Numbered from the stretch's first letter, positions 23,750-37,600 are shown. The stretch is 64,000 nucleotides of DNA from Mercurialis annua (GCF_937616625.2 NC_065571.1:3598501-3662500), one strand, 5' to 3'. The notes: generated by a model from the letters alone, not told the origin. A program made the numbers and translations.

Positions 23750-24920
23750 ACGATTTTCTGCACAAAAACGATTTTCTGCAAAAATCAGCATCTGATTATC
23801 ATAACACTGCAGAAAAAAATGATTTTTTATAAAACAAAACAGTCTCTGATTATCATATGAGTATCACTGTATTATCATGTTGTTATCATACAATGTATAA
23901 AGAAAGATTTTCTACAAAAAAAATTGATTATCATGTTGTTATCACTGTATTATCATCTCGTTATCATAATATAACCATATGATACTGAGATGATAATGTA
24001 TTATTGTACCTAAATAATAATGTTATGACGACGACATAATAATAAAATTATGATAACAGTATGATAATATGATACCTATATGAAAAATAATTACATAAAA
24101 ATTATGATAACGAGATGATAATGTGAAGAAAATAGTATGATAATGAAGTATAGTAAGGTCATATTATCATACTATTATCTTCACCTTATCATTTTACTAT
24201 CATAATTTTTTGTAATTGTTGTTTTCATACATGTATCATATAATCATACTATAATCTTCACATTATCATCTCGTTCTCATAATTTTTTTGTAATTATTTT
24301 TTTCCATGCAGGTATCATATTATCTTTACATTATCATCTCATTATCATAATTTTTCTGTAATTTTTTTACATACAGGTATCATATTATCATACTATTATC
24401 ATAATTTTATTATTTTATTATCATCTGGTTATCATACTGGTGTCATGAATCTTTTTGTAATTTTATTTTCGCGTACGTTATCATCCAGTTATCATAACCT
24501 TATCATAATTCATTATCATCTAATTATCATACTTCAGTGTTATGATAACGACATGATAATCAGACACTATTTTATCATACATTATCGTAGATATTATCAT
24601 ATATGTACCATAAATATTATTATCTCATTATCATATGACACTATTTCTGTAAAAAAAATTCCATGTAAGTATCATATTATCATACTGTTATAAGCTTGTC
24701 ATTTATATTATCGTAAAAACATTATCATACTATTATCATTATCGTACATTTGTATTATCATAACCTTATCATAATCATATAATTAATGTTATGCGACATG
24801 ATAATAACATGATAATCAGACGCTGTTTTTCAATAATAAAATAATTTTTTTTGCAGTGTTATGATACTTGCATGATAATGCAGTGATGATACTCATATGA
24901 TAATCAGAAGCAGATTTTTT
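23750..24920. repeat. TTATCAT/ATGATAA repeat field
   Basis: More than a kilobase in which TTATCAT, GTTATCATAA and their complements recur at irregular 8-30 base spacing in both orientations. Many pairs form small palindromes (ATGATAATC, TTATCATGATAA). Open frames here are artefacts rich in I, Y, H and S. The same field makes up the core of the related element at about 49680-50280. Confidence 0.88.
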
Positions 24921-25051
24921 TTCAGAAAATATTTTTTTGTGTATAAAAACGTTTTTAATGCATATTTTTAGATCTAAAATTGAGAAAATTCAAGAGTAAT
25001 TTATTTAGATCTGAAAATTAAACAAATTGTATTAATCACCACGAGTCGATG

Positions 25052-25995
25052 TGAAAATACTATATGGGTTATAAGGCAAACCGGTTTTTGATTTGTGAAT
25101 CGGAAATTTAAATTCTTTAAAGCGGAAAAGAGAATTTAAAGACACAAGAGATTTAGAGTGGTTCGGATCAACTCACGATCCTACTCCACTACTCAATCTA
25201 AGATTGAGATTTTAAAATCCACTAAATGGGATTGTGCTTTATAGATAAGCACCAACTTTACAAAGAGATTTCTTAGAGATAATCTCAAACTCACAATTGA
25301 TTTTTCAAGGATAATCAAGAACCTACAAGGGTTGAATTTTTCCAAAGCTAAACTCTAACTCACAATGATTAGGAGTTTCCAAGATTACTCCAAAACTACA
25401 ACAAAACTAAGTGATTAAAATTGTATGTTTGTTGTTTCAAGGTGTGTAAATCATTAACCTTGAATCATTGCAAATGGGTTTATATTTATACCCAAAGCAA
25501 TCCCCACAAAAGCTAGAAACAACAAAATAGCTTTTGCAAAAACTGGCTCGGTCGCGCCCGTGATGTACCCATCGCGCCCGTGATCCATGATGAAGACAGA
25601 ATCTTCAAACGGCTAGTGCCATGTGTCAACACATCATTGGGGGGTTCAGAAATATATCCGTTGAAACTTCAACGGTCTGATTTATCGCGCCCGAGATCCG
25701 TATGTCGCGCCCGTGATACTTATCGCGCCCGTGATCTTTGTGTTGCGCCCGTGATACCTCCAACGGTCACTTAGGGTTTCAGCAGATATGAATATCGCGC
25801 CCGTGATTAACTTTGTAGCGCCCGCGATATGCTACTGGACAGCTTGAGGATCAAAAACTCGATTCTCGCTAGAAAGCTCCGAATCGACTTCCGATTGCTC
25901 CTATGAGGTCCTATACACTAATAAGCAACATTAGAACCCTCATAGTTGATTGTCAAAGTCAAAACAAAGGAGTTTGAAAGGACAATAGTCCAACA
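25052..25995 (+). mobile_element. Solo LTR, 944 bp, with TSD CGATG (LTR family copy 1)
   Basis: It starts TGAAAATACTATATGGG and ends AGTCCAACA. Exact repeats CGATG lie at 25047-25051 and 25996-26000. The first ~400 bases (GGCAAACCGGTTTTTGA, AGAGTGGTTCGGATC, CCTACTCCACTACTCAATC, TTTATAGATAAGCACC) match the element at 62692-63663. There is no coding region, polypurine tract or second LTR, so a solo LTR fits best. A small non-autonomous LTR element is the alternative. It interrupts the right arm of the fold-back element, so it inserted later. Confidence 0.9.
25551..25830. repeat. ATCGCGCCCGTGAT repeat cluster in LTR copy 1
   Basis: Eight variants of (A/G)TCGCGCCCGTGAT occur, at about 25551, 25571, 25684, 25703, 25721, 25743, 25794 and 25816. 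The unit is an imperfect palindrome (ATCGCG.CC.CGTGAT against ATCACG.GG.CGCGAT). It is far more GC-rich than the rest of the LTR. The other copy of this LTR carries a different palindrome in this region. Confidence 0.88.
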
Positions 25996-26505
25996 CGATG
26001 AAAAAACGCTAAAATTGAATATGAAAAACGGCTGAGCAGCGGCGGAAAGATGGCGGAGCGACGGCGAAATGATGAAGGTGAAGAAGAAACAAAAATGAAG
26101 AAGGAATAAAGAAGAAAAAAAATGAAGAAAAAGAATGGCTGGAAAAAAAACAGAGAAGGAGAACAAAATAAATGGAGAAGAAAGAGAAAAGAAGAGAGAA
26201 AAAAAGAAAATAAATGACAGTTGTCAAATATGGTTAGAGTAAAATAATAATAAAAGGTAGGTATAATTATAATATAAATAGGTGTCAGAGTAAAAAAATA
26301 AAAACATTAAAATGGTGAGGTATTTTCTCTATTTTTTCCTTATTGAGGTAGGAAATCATATTATTTTTAAAAAGAGATAATTTTCTCTTATTTTTTTCAC
26401 AATAGATTTCAAATCAAATTTAAAAGATTATGGATTGGATCTCCAAATCCGGAATAACAGTATGGACCAAAATGACAAAAGTGTAGGATATATTCATGAA
26501 TAAAC

Positions 26506-26685
26506 GGAAAATTCTTATCTAAACCCGGTCCATCAATTTTCCATGCACCTATCCAATGAGGTGATAGAAAATCAAATACAATTTTCTCTCTTTTCTTATT
26601 ATTTTTTCTTCCTTCTCATTTCTCTAACACCTTATTGAATGGGTTCATGAATTTTTCATAGACCGGGTCTAGGTAAGAACTTCCC
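26506..26685. mobile_element. Small MULE-type MITE, 180 bp, with 9-bp TSD
   Basis: Exact repeats TGAATAAAC at 26497-26505 and 26686-26694. Ends GGAAAATTCTTATCTAAACC and mirror (GGGAAGTTCTTACCTAGACC) are inverted for about 60 bp each side, with only a short T-rich centre. No coding content. Confidence 0.9.
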
Positions 26686-26694
26686 TGAATAAAC

Positions 26695-27338
26695 TAGTGA
26701 AAAATGCTAATTAAAAAGAAGCTAACGAAAAATTAATGAGTATAATTTTGGAAAAATATTTATTTTGAATTCATACACTATCATACTTTTTTTATATTGG
26801 TTATCTCCTTTTTTATTTGTCAAAATTCAGTCTTTTTTTTGTCAAAAGGCTAAAACCAGATGTTTCGCTTTTAATTTTATAGACATGAGGTATCTCTTTC
26901 ACGGAAATAAAGCACGTGTACTATATGTGCCGCTTATACAACCGAAATAAATCATTTACTCATTTTTTATATTAATTTTTTTGAATTAGATCTCCACACT
27001 TTTATTTTTGTTGAAAATAAATCTCCTCAATCGTTTTTTTTTAATCTGACTTGACACTGCTAATAATATTTCGTGATGGAGGACCTGATGTCTACAAAAT
27101 AAAAAATATAAGAACTTACTGTATATAATAGTCGAGGTACCTAATTTGAAAAACTGTGATAATATAGGAACCCAAATTTGTATTTCGCCTTCAATTTCAA
27201 GGGTTTAAGGGTTTAGCAGTTTTCGGCTCAGCATTTTATCAGTCACTCTCCTTTTCCCTGTCTAATGGAATTTCTCTAACCAAAAAAACCCGCACTCTTA
27301 CTCAAATTCTAGAGTTTGTGCTAGTGATTGAAAAAAAA
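26695..27338. promoter_or_regulatory. Upstream region of the Fip1 gene
   Basis: About 640 bases of AT-rich non-coding sequence before the Fip1 start codon. The 5' leader probably lies around 27180-27338. No single core-promoter motif is clear enough to name. Confidence 0.35.
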
Positions 27339-30300
27339 ATGGATGATTCATTAATCGACGACGATTTTGGCGAAATATACATTGACGAAGAAGTTCAAGC
27401 AAGTTGTGCAATTAATTCTTTCTCGACAAACTTTGCTACATCAAACACTGCACTCCCCAAAAACGACGTCGTTGATGAGAAAGAAGAAGAAATCGAATGT
27501 GAGAACAATACGAGCCATGGAGAATTTGACGTTAATTTGAAATCAGAGTCGAGGCTACAGATTTCGTGCAGTTCAGATGAAGATAATGAGAGCGATGATA
27601 GCGAAGATGATTTGAATATAGTATTGAATGATGATGATTGTAAAGCTCTTTCAACTGCCAATAATGTTGTTAATCAGGATTTTATTGAGCAGGAGGAGGA
27701 GGAGGAGGATCCCTCCAAGGTATTTAATTAATTTGAGATTGATGTACTTAATTTTTTAGATTCTTTTAATTTAAAGCAGTTTGTGCATTTAGGTTTTAAT
27801 TCTAATTTATACATTGTTTTGATTTGCTTTGCGTCATTGATTATGAAAGAAGCTCAGTTTCTTACTCTGGTGCTGTTGTGCAGAATGGAAACCCGTGTGG
27901 ATCATCATTTCCAAGTTATAGGAAGGCCAATGATTCTATAGAAGTAGCTTCTTGTTCTTCTAGATATGCCAACATAAAAAACAGGGGCGGTTCACTAGTA
28001 CCTTATTATGATGGGTATCGTTTCTCACTTCCACATTATAGGTTAGTTAATTTAATCTTACGTTATCATGATTTCAGTCTCGTTAATTCATCTGTTAAAT
28101 AGATTTGGTATTTCCTTTCACAATCTATTGTTAATACTTTTTTGTTTCCTTCACTTCAGAAATATATTCGATGTTGATATTGATTCATTTGAAGATAAGA
28201 GATGGAGGTACCCTGGAGTCGATATATCTGAGTTTTTTAATTTTGGTTTCAATGAGGAAAGTTGGAGACAATACTGCATCTCCATGGTAAATTTTTCTAC
28301 TTCTGTTCTCTCTGGTTGAAAAAAAGAAGAAACTTGCATTAGGGTATGTTGTTTGCATACCGTCAAGTGGATTTATTAACCTGCCTTCTGTTACAATCTT
28401 TTTTTTGCATTATGGTCATAGAGGTGTATCTATATAATCATTTTCATACACCCAGTTTGGGGTCATACGACTCATATTCGGATTGAGAATCGGCAGATTG
28501 CACATGCTTTGGGTTAGTCAAATGTCCTGAGATTTATAGCAGGGTAGCAATCTTGCGATCTATATTATTTCCCATATTGTAACTTCTTCAATGAACTGTT
28601 TATCACTTTGATGACTCATATAAAATGACTTGAATTTGTATAATAGGAACAATTGAGGCAGCATTCTTACATGCATAACAGGTCTCCAAATCAGGAGTTT
28701 TTTAAGCGTAATCAGGTAAATCTTATTATTCATTATTATTTATATATAAAATTATCATTGTGGGTGTCACTTTATGTGCATTTTGACAGCATACAAGCGG
28801 ATTCCAAATATGCTGTTTTTGTATGAAAACAGGCTTGTGAAAATGTACCTGAGCATGAGAGTGCAGCTAACGAGACGGTAGCTGTGGGTAATCAAGCTGG
28901 ATCTTCAATGAAATGTGTAGATACTGGAGAAAAGCTAATGGGGTTGGTAAGTTCAGGTCAATAATTCCTTCTTTCTTCTCCTGATTTTCACTTTGGTTTA
29001 AATTAAATCCTCCTTGAATATGCTTTTCTGGACTCCAGCCAAAAGGTCGAGCGATTCAGGTTGAAGATAGCACTGTTGAACGCGAACCCACAATAAATTT
29101 AAGGCCACCATGTACTTGGGACTCTGATGTTGTGATACAGGTATAATGTGTTAGGATACTTCTTTATCAACATTGACCTTTTATTGCTTATTGTGTTTCT
29201 ACCTTGCTGGTTTCAGATCAATTTGCAAGACTCCGATAAGAATTGCTCCGGAACAAAAAAGGAGGAATTTCACCATATAAATAAGAATGTAGATGAGAAA
29301 TCACAAAGAAAGGATGTGGTTATGGATGATATAAAAAATGCCCACTATTCTGGTATTGTCAGTGAAGATGAAGCTTCTTTGAAATCTTTGGAAATCAAAA
29401 GGTGTTTTCCCATGAATATGAGTTGTTTTTTTATTAAAATTCATAGTGGTATCCTAAAAATCCAACATGTGGTTAACCTCCTCTGTACAATAATAATTTC
29501 TATATGTTTCCTGCAATAATTTTGGCGCATGGCTATTTTCCAATGTTGAAAATGGTGAAAATGACTGTTAATAATGCTGCACCTGATAAGTCACATTCTT
29601 TAAACAGAGTATCAAAACATGAAGCATTTTTCTTGTATTCGAATTAAAAATACAGTTGATGCATTTCGATAATTTTACTTGGTCCACATTCAATGCCTAG
29701 TCAAGGTTATTAGTAGCTCAACATTTTGACCTTTTCTGGTTGCTTTTATATTGGAGGATTTTGAGGTTACCTTCATTTTCCTTTCCACATTCGTTTTCCA
29801 AGTATACTGATAATATGTGTATTGTATGTAATTAGGTGTATCCAGCCTCTATCAGAGTCTAATCAGATGCTGCTGGATCCTGATAACCACGTTGAAGCTA
29901 TAAAGACGGTGAAGGCCGGAAGAGCCAGAGTTACATGCAAGTCAGATCAATGCCCGACCGAGACAGAGCTCTCAGTAGGAGACAGAAGTCAACTTAGCTT
30001 GTCATTGTCATGTTCTGAAAGTGATTCTGAGGCATCAAGAGACAGAGTAGAGAGTGTTCCTGAAGTGTCTGGTAGTCCATTCAGAAGGTTATGTTCAGGC
30101 TCTGTGCATCAAGAGTCGGCTTTACGTGACAATGAGAGCCCTAAAAATGATGACACAGTAAGAAGACCTGTTAATAGCCGACAGCATTTGAAAAGTAGAG
30201 GTTCCATTTGGGAGGGAAGGAGGCATCAAAAGAGTAGACCTCGTAATGTTGCTGAAGAGAGAACCCACTATGATACTGATAGTGATTGCTCTCCTATATC

Positions 30301-33300
30301 TGATCGATTATCCATTGATTTGCACCGAGAGGTAGAACGGCTGCATGATTTTGGTTATCATAGTGGGGATGATTCCTCTTATGATAGGGATGCAGGTTTT
30401 TCTGGTCGTTATGGTGTTGACAGGTTTTCTGGCGACAATGTCAAACATCTTCATAGAAAGACATACCATCAGAGCCTTGGGAAATCCCAGGAAAGAATGA
30501 ACTGGAATGCTGGCAATTTTCATAAAAGAACTTTTTGTTTAGATGATACAGAAGCCATGGACAGAGATTTGGCTTATGGTGGCAGAAGACTCTCTGCCAA
30601 GGGCATGGTTCCTTTGACTTACAGGGAATCAAGGAGATTGATTTCCAAGAACAAAAAGTTTAAGGAGACGGACATCCAATGGAGAAGAAAGGGTCATCGA
30701 ATTCAGTATGGGATGAAAACCAATGGTGATTCTTGTTTGCTCAATCATAGAAATATAGAGGTTGATGCCATGATGCTGAAAGAAAATGGGAGATCTATTC
30801 CATTCAGCAGCCAGAAAAGGGATTATTTGGATGAGAAATATGAAGGGGACATTCCATTTGTTGGGAGAGGAAATTTTTGTGGAAGAAGAATTCAACATGA
30901 CTATGGCCCCTTTACTGATATGGAGAATTCACAGTTGATGGAAATAGAAGATGAGCTTTGTGATCTAGATCAGCATTCTTCCTCTTGGTTACAAAGAGAA
31001 TACTCCACAGCTGACAGAGGAAGGGAGATGAATATTATACCACCAAGATATGTGAGACAGAGTAGAGAAATTTGTGGTGGAAAATACATGGACAACGATT
31101 GGGTTGATGGTTATAATGATGTAGATAATGCGCAAGATGGTATTATATATTCTGATGAACACCTTGATCAGAAGAGAAAATATAGTTCGCGTTTTGGTGT
31201 GTTGTGCCAAATGCAAGATGATTCAAAATGGAGGCATCAAGAAGATGAATTTAATACCAAAAGGTCATCATGTTTATATGAAAAATCTTCTAGATGTGAA
31301 AGGAGTCGTGCTAAATATGCTCAGGATTGTATGGTGGTTGATGATGTGAGGCTGGAGTGGAATAGGTACAGTATGTTTAAAGGAGAAAGAAGAGTTGGCT
31401 CCCTTAATAGAAACCAAATTATGATATCTAGAGGTAAGCATGAACAGACAGCCAGGAGATGCAGTCATCCAGTTGACTTGATTCTTGGGGAAGGAAAGGT
31501 AAACTTGGGAAAACTGGCATCAAAACCCTGTATAAGTGTATTCATATATATAAGTCTTCCACTAATGAGTGAGTCTATTTTATTCCTGTTTATGCCATCT
31601 TAGTGCTTGTTTGTTCTTGTCTCTTTTCAGTCTTACCTTTTCACTAATCCATATAGTCCTAAAGGTCCTTAAGCTTTTTAGCTTCACCCTGGAATGCTTT
31701 TGTATCAAAATAACCCTTCAGGCTAAAAAGTTTGTTTTTCAATCTTAAAAAGCTCTTGCTGCATGTTTTTTCAGCTCTTATATGGTTTTCTTAAACAGTG
31801 TGGTTAAATACTCTGTTAACATGCTGCCAGTCTCTTGGAAGATCAACATGATATTTGAAACAAAACATTCTTCTTGTCTATATTATCAACCATTAGAAAG
31901 TTGCCTGAAAGCAACTTCTTGATAATGTTAATGTATGTGTAGTTGCCTGATCCTTACTAAATCATGATAATTACATGCCCTTAAAACTTTTAATTTAGGC
32001 CTAACCATTTTTTAACTCCAAATCATTGTATTCTTTTTATCAATTGCGACCAAATCTCTTAATATAGCAATTATGTCCAATCTAAAAGGTTTATTGCAAC
32101 TATGTTCAAACCTTTGTGCTCCACTTTTTAAATTCAAACCTTTGTGTCCTTTATCAATTGCGAAGAAACCACAGATGTGATCGGATTTTTTCATAATAAT
32201 TTTTTTCAAAGTTGGAACACATTATAAAAGTTTGATCGCAATTGATAAATGATGTAAAGATTTGGATTTAAATGGTGGGACACGAAAGTTTGGACACAAT
32301 TGCAACAAACTTTCAAATAGAGATATAATTGTAAAAACTAAAATGTTTGGTCGCAATTGATAAAAGACGTGAAAGTTTAGATTTAAAAAGTGATTTTGCC
32401 TTTAATTTAGTCGTAATGGAGAAGTTCTTCAACAAGAGATTACATATTATCATTACCCCATACTTGTATTAACTCTATTAGTTAAGTGTTCATTAAGGAC
32501 CGCTTGTGCTGCAATAGACAATGTAAATACTATTTGGATTACTATAGACCTTCTCTGGTGGCTTGTAGAGCATTCAAAATAGTGTATGAGTATAAATGAA
32601 ATCATGAACCCTAAGTCTTAGCTGTTTTTCTTTCCAGGTGGAGTTTTGATCTGAGTGGTTTTATAAGGATATTTCTTATGATAGCTTTAGCTGCTACCTT
32701 TACAAATTTTTTTGCTCATATATAGCTGTTTATTTAACCGTTTGATTATGATTATAGCTAGTTTATCTTATCTGTAGTTAGGTGAGATTGATTATGTTTT
32801 TCATGGTAATTACGTTCTTGCTTGCTTGTGATGTATTCTGCTAAATATTCTCATTTTTTTTTCCGTCTATTTGCAATTTGGTGTATGCTAACATCTTCCT
32901 CCAGTAAGTATGCTGATGGACAGTTGATTTGATGATATAACTTATGATGTATACTGCTGCAAAATTTCTAAACATCTACGTTTATCCACAGATGTTTAGG
33001 TTATATTATCTGTTGTTAGGGGTTATGCGGTAACATTTTCTGTGACAAACACATTCTGCAGTCATCCGGGAGATGTTCCAATGCTGAAATTCCAATGTCT
33101 AATGGTATAGCTAAAAGAGCTTGTCTGAAGTTTACCAAGGAGCAAAGAACTTCGAAGAATTATAATGGAACTCTCACCGGAAGAGCACAATCTGGCATTG
33201 CAAAATTTAAAGGCAACCTAACCGGTAAGAGATGGCATAAGTTTCCAGTTACGAAGCAGGTTGGACATTTAGCTGTTGAGGAAGGTCAGATTGTAGAGGA

Positions 33301-33574
33301 TGTGTTGGAAAAAGAACAAGCATCTGAAAATGCGTTAGTTCCACGCAATAAGAAACCTTTTCACAGTGAAGTTGACACAAATAAGATATTTGATGACAAA
33401 CAGATGCTGGAAGTAATAGCAAAGATGGAAAAACGGAAGGAACGCTTCAAAGATCCAATTGCATTGAATAGAGAACCAGAAAAGTCTTTGAATCAACTAG
33501 TTGCTTTGACAGCTGATACATTTGAAAGCAAACAAAAGAGGCCAGATCGGAAGAGGCGGTGGGGTGGCAATTAA
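27339..33574 (+). CDS. FIPS3: Fip1-type pre-mRNA polyadenylation factor (FIP1[III]-like)
   Basis: Nuclear subunit of the cleavage and polyadenylation complex. In this family the Fip1 motif contacts CPSF components and recruits poly(A) polymerase. Nine exons: 27339-27719, 27884-28041, 28160-28286, 28647-28715, 28833-28946, 29039-29140, 29217-29401, 29836-31498, 33062-33574, giving about 1103 aa. The N-terminus is acidic ([12 protein letters not shown], later [14 protein letters not shown]). Exon 3 carries the Fip1 motif ([20 protein letters not shown] then RQYC), followed by a [13 protein letters not shown] block and RPP. The long exon 8 encodes an Arg/Ser/Asp-rich, probably disordered region, and the end is basic ([11 protein letters not shown]). 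All junctions are GT-AG with consistent phase. ATG 27339 was chosen because the upstream in-frame codons lack an ATG. A 3'-UTR intron (about 33591-33805) is likely. Intron 8 holds a MITE. Assignment to member III rather than V is from memory and less certain than the family. Confidence 0.9.
31998..32400. mobile_element. MULE-type MITE, 403 bp, in intron 8 of the Fip1 gene
   Basis: Exact repeats TTTAATTTA at 31989-31997 and 32401-32409. Ends GGCCTAACCATTTTTTAA and mirror (GGCAAAATCACTTTTTAAA). TATCAATTGCGACCAAA appears in both arms, and further internal copies of CAATTGC/GCAATTG make the element almost one long inverted repeat. No coding content. Confidence 0.88.
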
Positions 33575-33806
33575 GTTTTTGCAATCTCAGGTAATCGCAT
33601 TTCTTCCATACTTCACTGTAAATGATATGTACATATTCGGAGGTTTGATGTTCTGCCTGGAATTTCCTGACAGATCAGAAGAAACAAGCCGGTACTTGTT
33701 GTGATAACGTTAATAAATCTCGGACATAATGAGTGAATCATTTTCAAACATGATGCCGTAAACATTTATTGGGTTTATCTTATTGAATGCACCTTTCCAT
33801 TGCAGG

Positions 33807-34666
33807 AACTACTACTTCTAAGGGGCTTAATAGCTGCGCAGTACAATCTGCTGCACAATTGCTGACCAAGTTTCTTCACCTGATTTGTAGTACAGCTTGG
33901 ATGGATCTCTTTGTAATTAATAGCACATCTACAACGTTGTACAGGTTAGGACATGATTATCAAAAAAGAGTTTGGAACTTGGAACAGGCTAATATTTTGA
34001 ATAAAGTTTCATCCTTGTGCTTGTTTTAGCGACGTCGAAAATTAAAAAAATTAAAAGCAATGGTTTAACACCTCTTTGTTTTTTATTATTGACCTCATTC
34101 TACTGCACTTTATGATTTTTCGTATGTTATTAATTATTTTAGTAGTTATTCGACACTGATAAACAAAAAAAGGACCCATTTGCATATGTGAATAAAACAT
34201 TCTAAATTTTCATGACTATACTATGGCTTTTGGTTTTGGCTCTGGTGGGTGTAAGAGTAGTATAGCAACTATGAGATAGTTGTCTCCGATAGCCTATGAT
34301 TTTCCACCAACAAAATATCTCCACATGGCTTCAAAAATCTGCCAGCTAGGACTGGTTAAGCCATACGAGATGTGAGCTACGTGGACACTTCTAATACACT
34401 CACTTCTCTGACTGCAAGTACTCAATTGCCCTCTCCACTTTTCTCCTCTCCTTTTGTAATTTCTCTTAAAAAAAAAAGATAAATAATTTAAACAAACTTT
34501 ATGGTTCTCGTGAAAATAAATAACCAAAAATATTTTAGAACTTTTTCTATAAAATAATTTATACAAAGGTTAAATTCGTCAATTTATCCATTACAAACCC
34601 CGCCCAATGTTTCTCTTCCAGGCAAACTGAAACAGTTTCATCCGTTAGTTACAACAACTAAAAAAA
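33807..34666. other. 3' UTR of Fip1 gene and intergenic spacer
   Basis: The terminal part of the Fip1 transcript probably runs to about 34030. The rest is the spacer and 5' leader of the HCF107 gene. No other gene was seen. Confidence 0.4.
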
Positions 34667-37600
34667 ATGCATTTATTCTCTGCTTCTTCGTCGACATCAT
34701 CATCAAAAGCAGCAAGTTTGAATCTTCTAACTTCCTCTCAGAACCCAAATAACAAAAAATACTTAAATTCAACTTCCAAATTCTCCTTCAAAATCCCGAC
34801 CAAGACTACTTATTTAACCCCATTGTCTTCAAATAACTCCTCTCCGATTCTCGAACAAAGACCACCACTATCCTCAGAATTTCAAAACAAAGAACCTATC
34901 AAAGAAGCAGAAAAAGATTCATTTGAGGGTCTGCCTGTAGTTCGCAGACCAGCAATTGAGCTTCCCAGTGAAAATTCAGACCAGAGTAAAGATGGTGGTG
35001 GTGGTGGGCTTATTGATGCAAATGATGTTAAGAAATCTCCAGCTATCATTGATGCTGGTCTCGAGAAGTTTGCGAAGAAACTGCCATTTTTCGAACCGGA
35101 GAGAATGGAGGTAGATTCTTCTGCTTCTTCTTCTCAAGAGAAGCCTCTTCGTGTGAATTTGGACCTGGCTCTGTATAAGGCTAAGGTTTTAGCTCGGAGT
35201 TATAGATATGCAGATGCTGAGTTTATACTTGAGAAGGTACTAATCAATTGTGACTTTGTTTCTGTTTTGATTTATGTATATATAATGAAATTGGGTTTTT
35301 ATGTGATTATTTTTTTGTTTGAAGTGTATAAATTGTTGGCCTGAAGATGGAAGGGCATATGTGGCATTAGGAAAGATACTGAACAAGCAATCAAAAACAG
35401 CAGAAGCTAGAGCTGTATATGAGAAAGGGTGCCAGGCAACGCAAGGAGAAAATGCCTACATTTGGCAGGTCTGTTTATTTGTTTGATAAAAGCTTTTTAT
35501 AATTCAAAATCTCAAAACAACTTTTAGAAAGATTCACTCTCACTCTAGATTTAGTTAAAGTAGTTTAATCCTGAATCGATCACCGATTCTTTTAAGGTTA
35601 TTATCTATGTTGTACTAAAAAGTCGAGTTCTATATTTAGCCATTTTGTTTTCACTTCTCGAAATGGTTATGGACTCAGAAATTATAAATTATAACCTATT
35701 TATATAACAAAAGTACGAGCAAAGGGTCATTGCGGTACCCGAACTTGTGCATTTGGGTTTCCATTAACTCACACTTAGCCATGTTAATCAATTAACGGCA
35801 ATACTCTTTATTTTAATTCAATTAACCCTCAAATTGTATAAAATGAACGCGTTCACACGCGATGACCCTATTTGGGGGTTAATGACCTATAAATAGAGAA
35901 CATTTTCCCTAGTTGATCTAAAAATAGAGAGTATTGTCTCTTATTGATTAAATGGCTAAACGTGAAATAATTGATCATGAATCCATGATGCACAAGTTCA
36001 TGGACTGCGATTACTATTTGTTCAAAAAATATTGTTTCATTGGTTGCAGTTTCTCGAAATGCTTCTGAACTCATAACTTTATATTTATAATCTATTCTGT
36101 GAAAAACGTTATTTCCCGTTCAACATTTTCATTTGTGTGTAAACATATAAGGTCTTATTAAAGTTTACTAAGTCGGTAGCTATGCATCTGGAACAGTGCT
36201 GGGCAGTTCTAGAAAATAAGACGGGTAATATAAGAAGAGCAAGAGAATTGTTTGATGCTGCCACAGTTGCTGACAAGAAGCATATAGCTGCCTGGCATGG
36301 TTGGGGAGTTCTAGAGCTAAAACAGGGAAATGTCAAGAAGGCAAGACAACTGCTTGCTTATGGCATCAAGTTTTGTGGCGGAAACGAGTATGTATATCAA
36401 ACGCTAGCTTTATTAGAAGCTAAAGCCAACCGATATGAGCAGGCCCGTTACTTGTTCAGGCAAGCCACCAAGTGTAATCCAAATAGCTGTGCGAGTTGGC
36501 TTGTAAGTGCTTAGCCTATTAAACAAATTTTCTATATCAAACTAAACTTGCTGTCTCGGATTTTAAAGCTTTAACAAAGTCCATATATGCATTAACCTAT
36601 TTTCACATTAGGCATGGGCACAAGTGGAGATGCAACAGGAAAACAACCTTACAGCGAGGCAACTTTTTCAGGTATATATCCCTTACTAATTTACGACCTA
36701 AGTTGCACGGAAATTTGTCGAGTTCTACATTTCAGCGTTTTTTTTTTCAGCGATAATTCTGAGAACTCGGAAATTTTATATTTAACCTATTCTCGTAAAG
36801 GATGTCATTTTAGTGATTCTCGTTTCAACTTTTTTTAGTTTATCTTTTCTGTTTTCGGACAATATAGTTTATGACCGACCAAAGTCCCTATATCTATTGG
36901 TTACAAAATTGCATTACATTTGCAGAAAGCAATACAAGCGAGCCCCAAAAATAGGTTTGCATGGCACGTATGGGGAGTTTTTGAAGCTAATATTGGAAAT
37001 GTTGAAATGGCTAGAAAGCTTTTGAAGATTGGTCATGCACTCAATCCAAGGGATCCTGTTCTGCTTCAGTCTCTTGCATTACTGGAATATAAACACTCCA
37101 CTGCAAATCTTGCACGAGTTCTTTTCAGGAAAGCATCTGAACTTGACCCAAAACATCAACCAGTATGGGTTGTAAGTAATCTCTTCCTGCCTTAACAAGA
37201 AGGATAACTACACCAACAGTGTCGGAACTTTTTAATATATGCTATTTGAATGTCTTAACATTTTTTTTATATTAGTGTCTTAAAAAGTGTATCAAATGAG
37301 TGTTTTTGTCCATTTTCCGATCACCGGATTACAAACAAGGCCAAAAATTATTTTTATTTGATATTGTTTGATATTTTAATTCCATATAAACAAAGTGTAT
37401 CATTACACACACAATCATCATTTTGTTTACTAATATGACGTATAAATCTAAGAAAAGGAAGTTATTTTTATTTTTTAGCACCTCGGACTGAAAGGCACTT
37501 GTTTGATACATTTTAAAAAAGTTGAAACACTAATACAAAAATAAGTTGAGACACTAAAATAGAACATTTGGAAAAGTTCAGACACCATTAACGTAATTTT

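Larger units (their letters stand above)
23182..26397. mobile_element. Fold-back MULE-type element with TTATCAT repeats, carrying a solo LTR
   Basis: Left arm (GGAAAGATTAGAATAATACT, ATTTCCTAC, AAAATACCTCACCATTTTAA, TATAATTATACCTAC, GACAACTGTCAT-like block) and right arm are inverted over many hundred bases. They include a pyrimidine/purine tract (about 23400-23560 against 26060-26210), a CGCTCCGCCGCCG block and an AGATCTAAATAAATTACTC block. The centre (about 23750-24900) is packed with TTATCAT/ATGATAA. Both flanks are T-rich, so the duplication and exact ends are ambiguous. Its identity rests on the cleaner copy at 49538-50845. A solo LTR (25052-25995) is inserted in the right arm. No transposase. 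Confidence 0.8.

Noticed and set aside
24445..24693. 82-codon frame
   Set aside because: Produced by TTATCAT repeats (I/Y/H/S-rich), not a gene.
29822..29835. Start of the large Fip1 exon as an independent gene beginning at 29822
   Set aside because: The in-frame region upstream of 29836 ends in an acceptor (TTAG), and the exon joins in phase with the Fip1-motif exons upstream. It is an internal exon of one gene.
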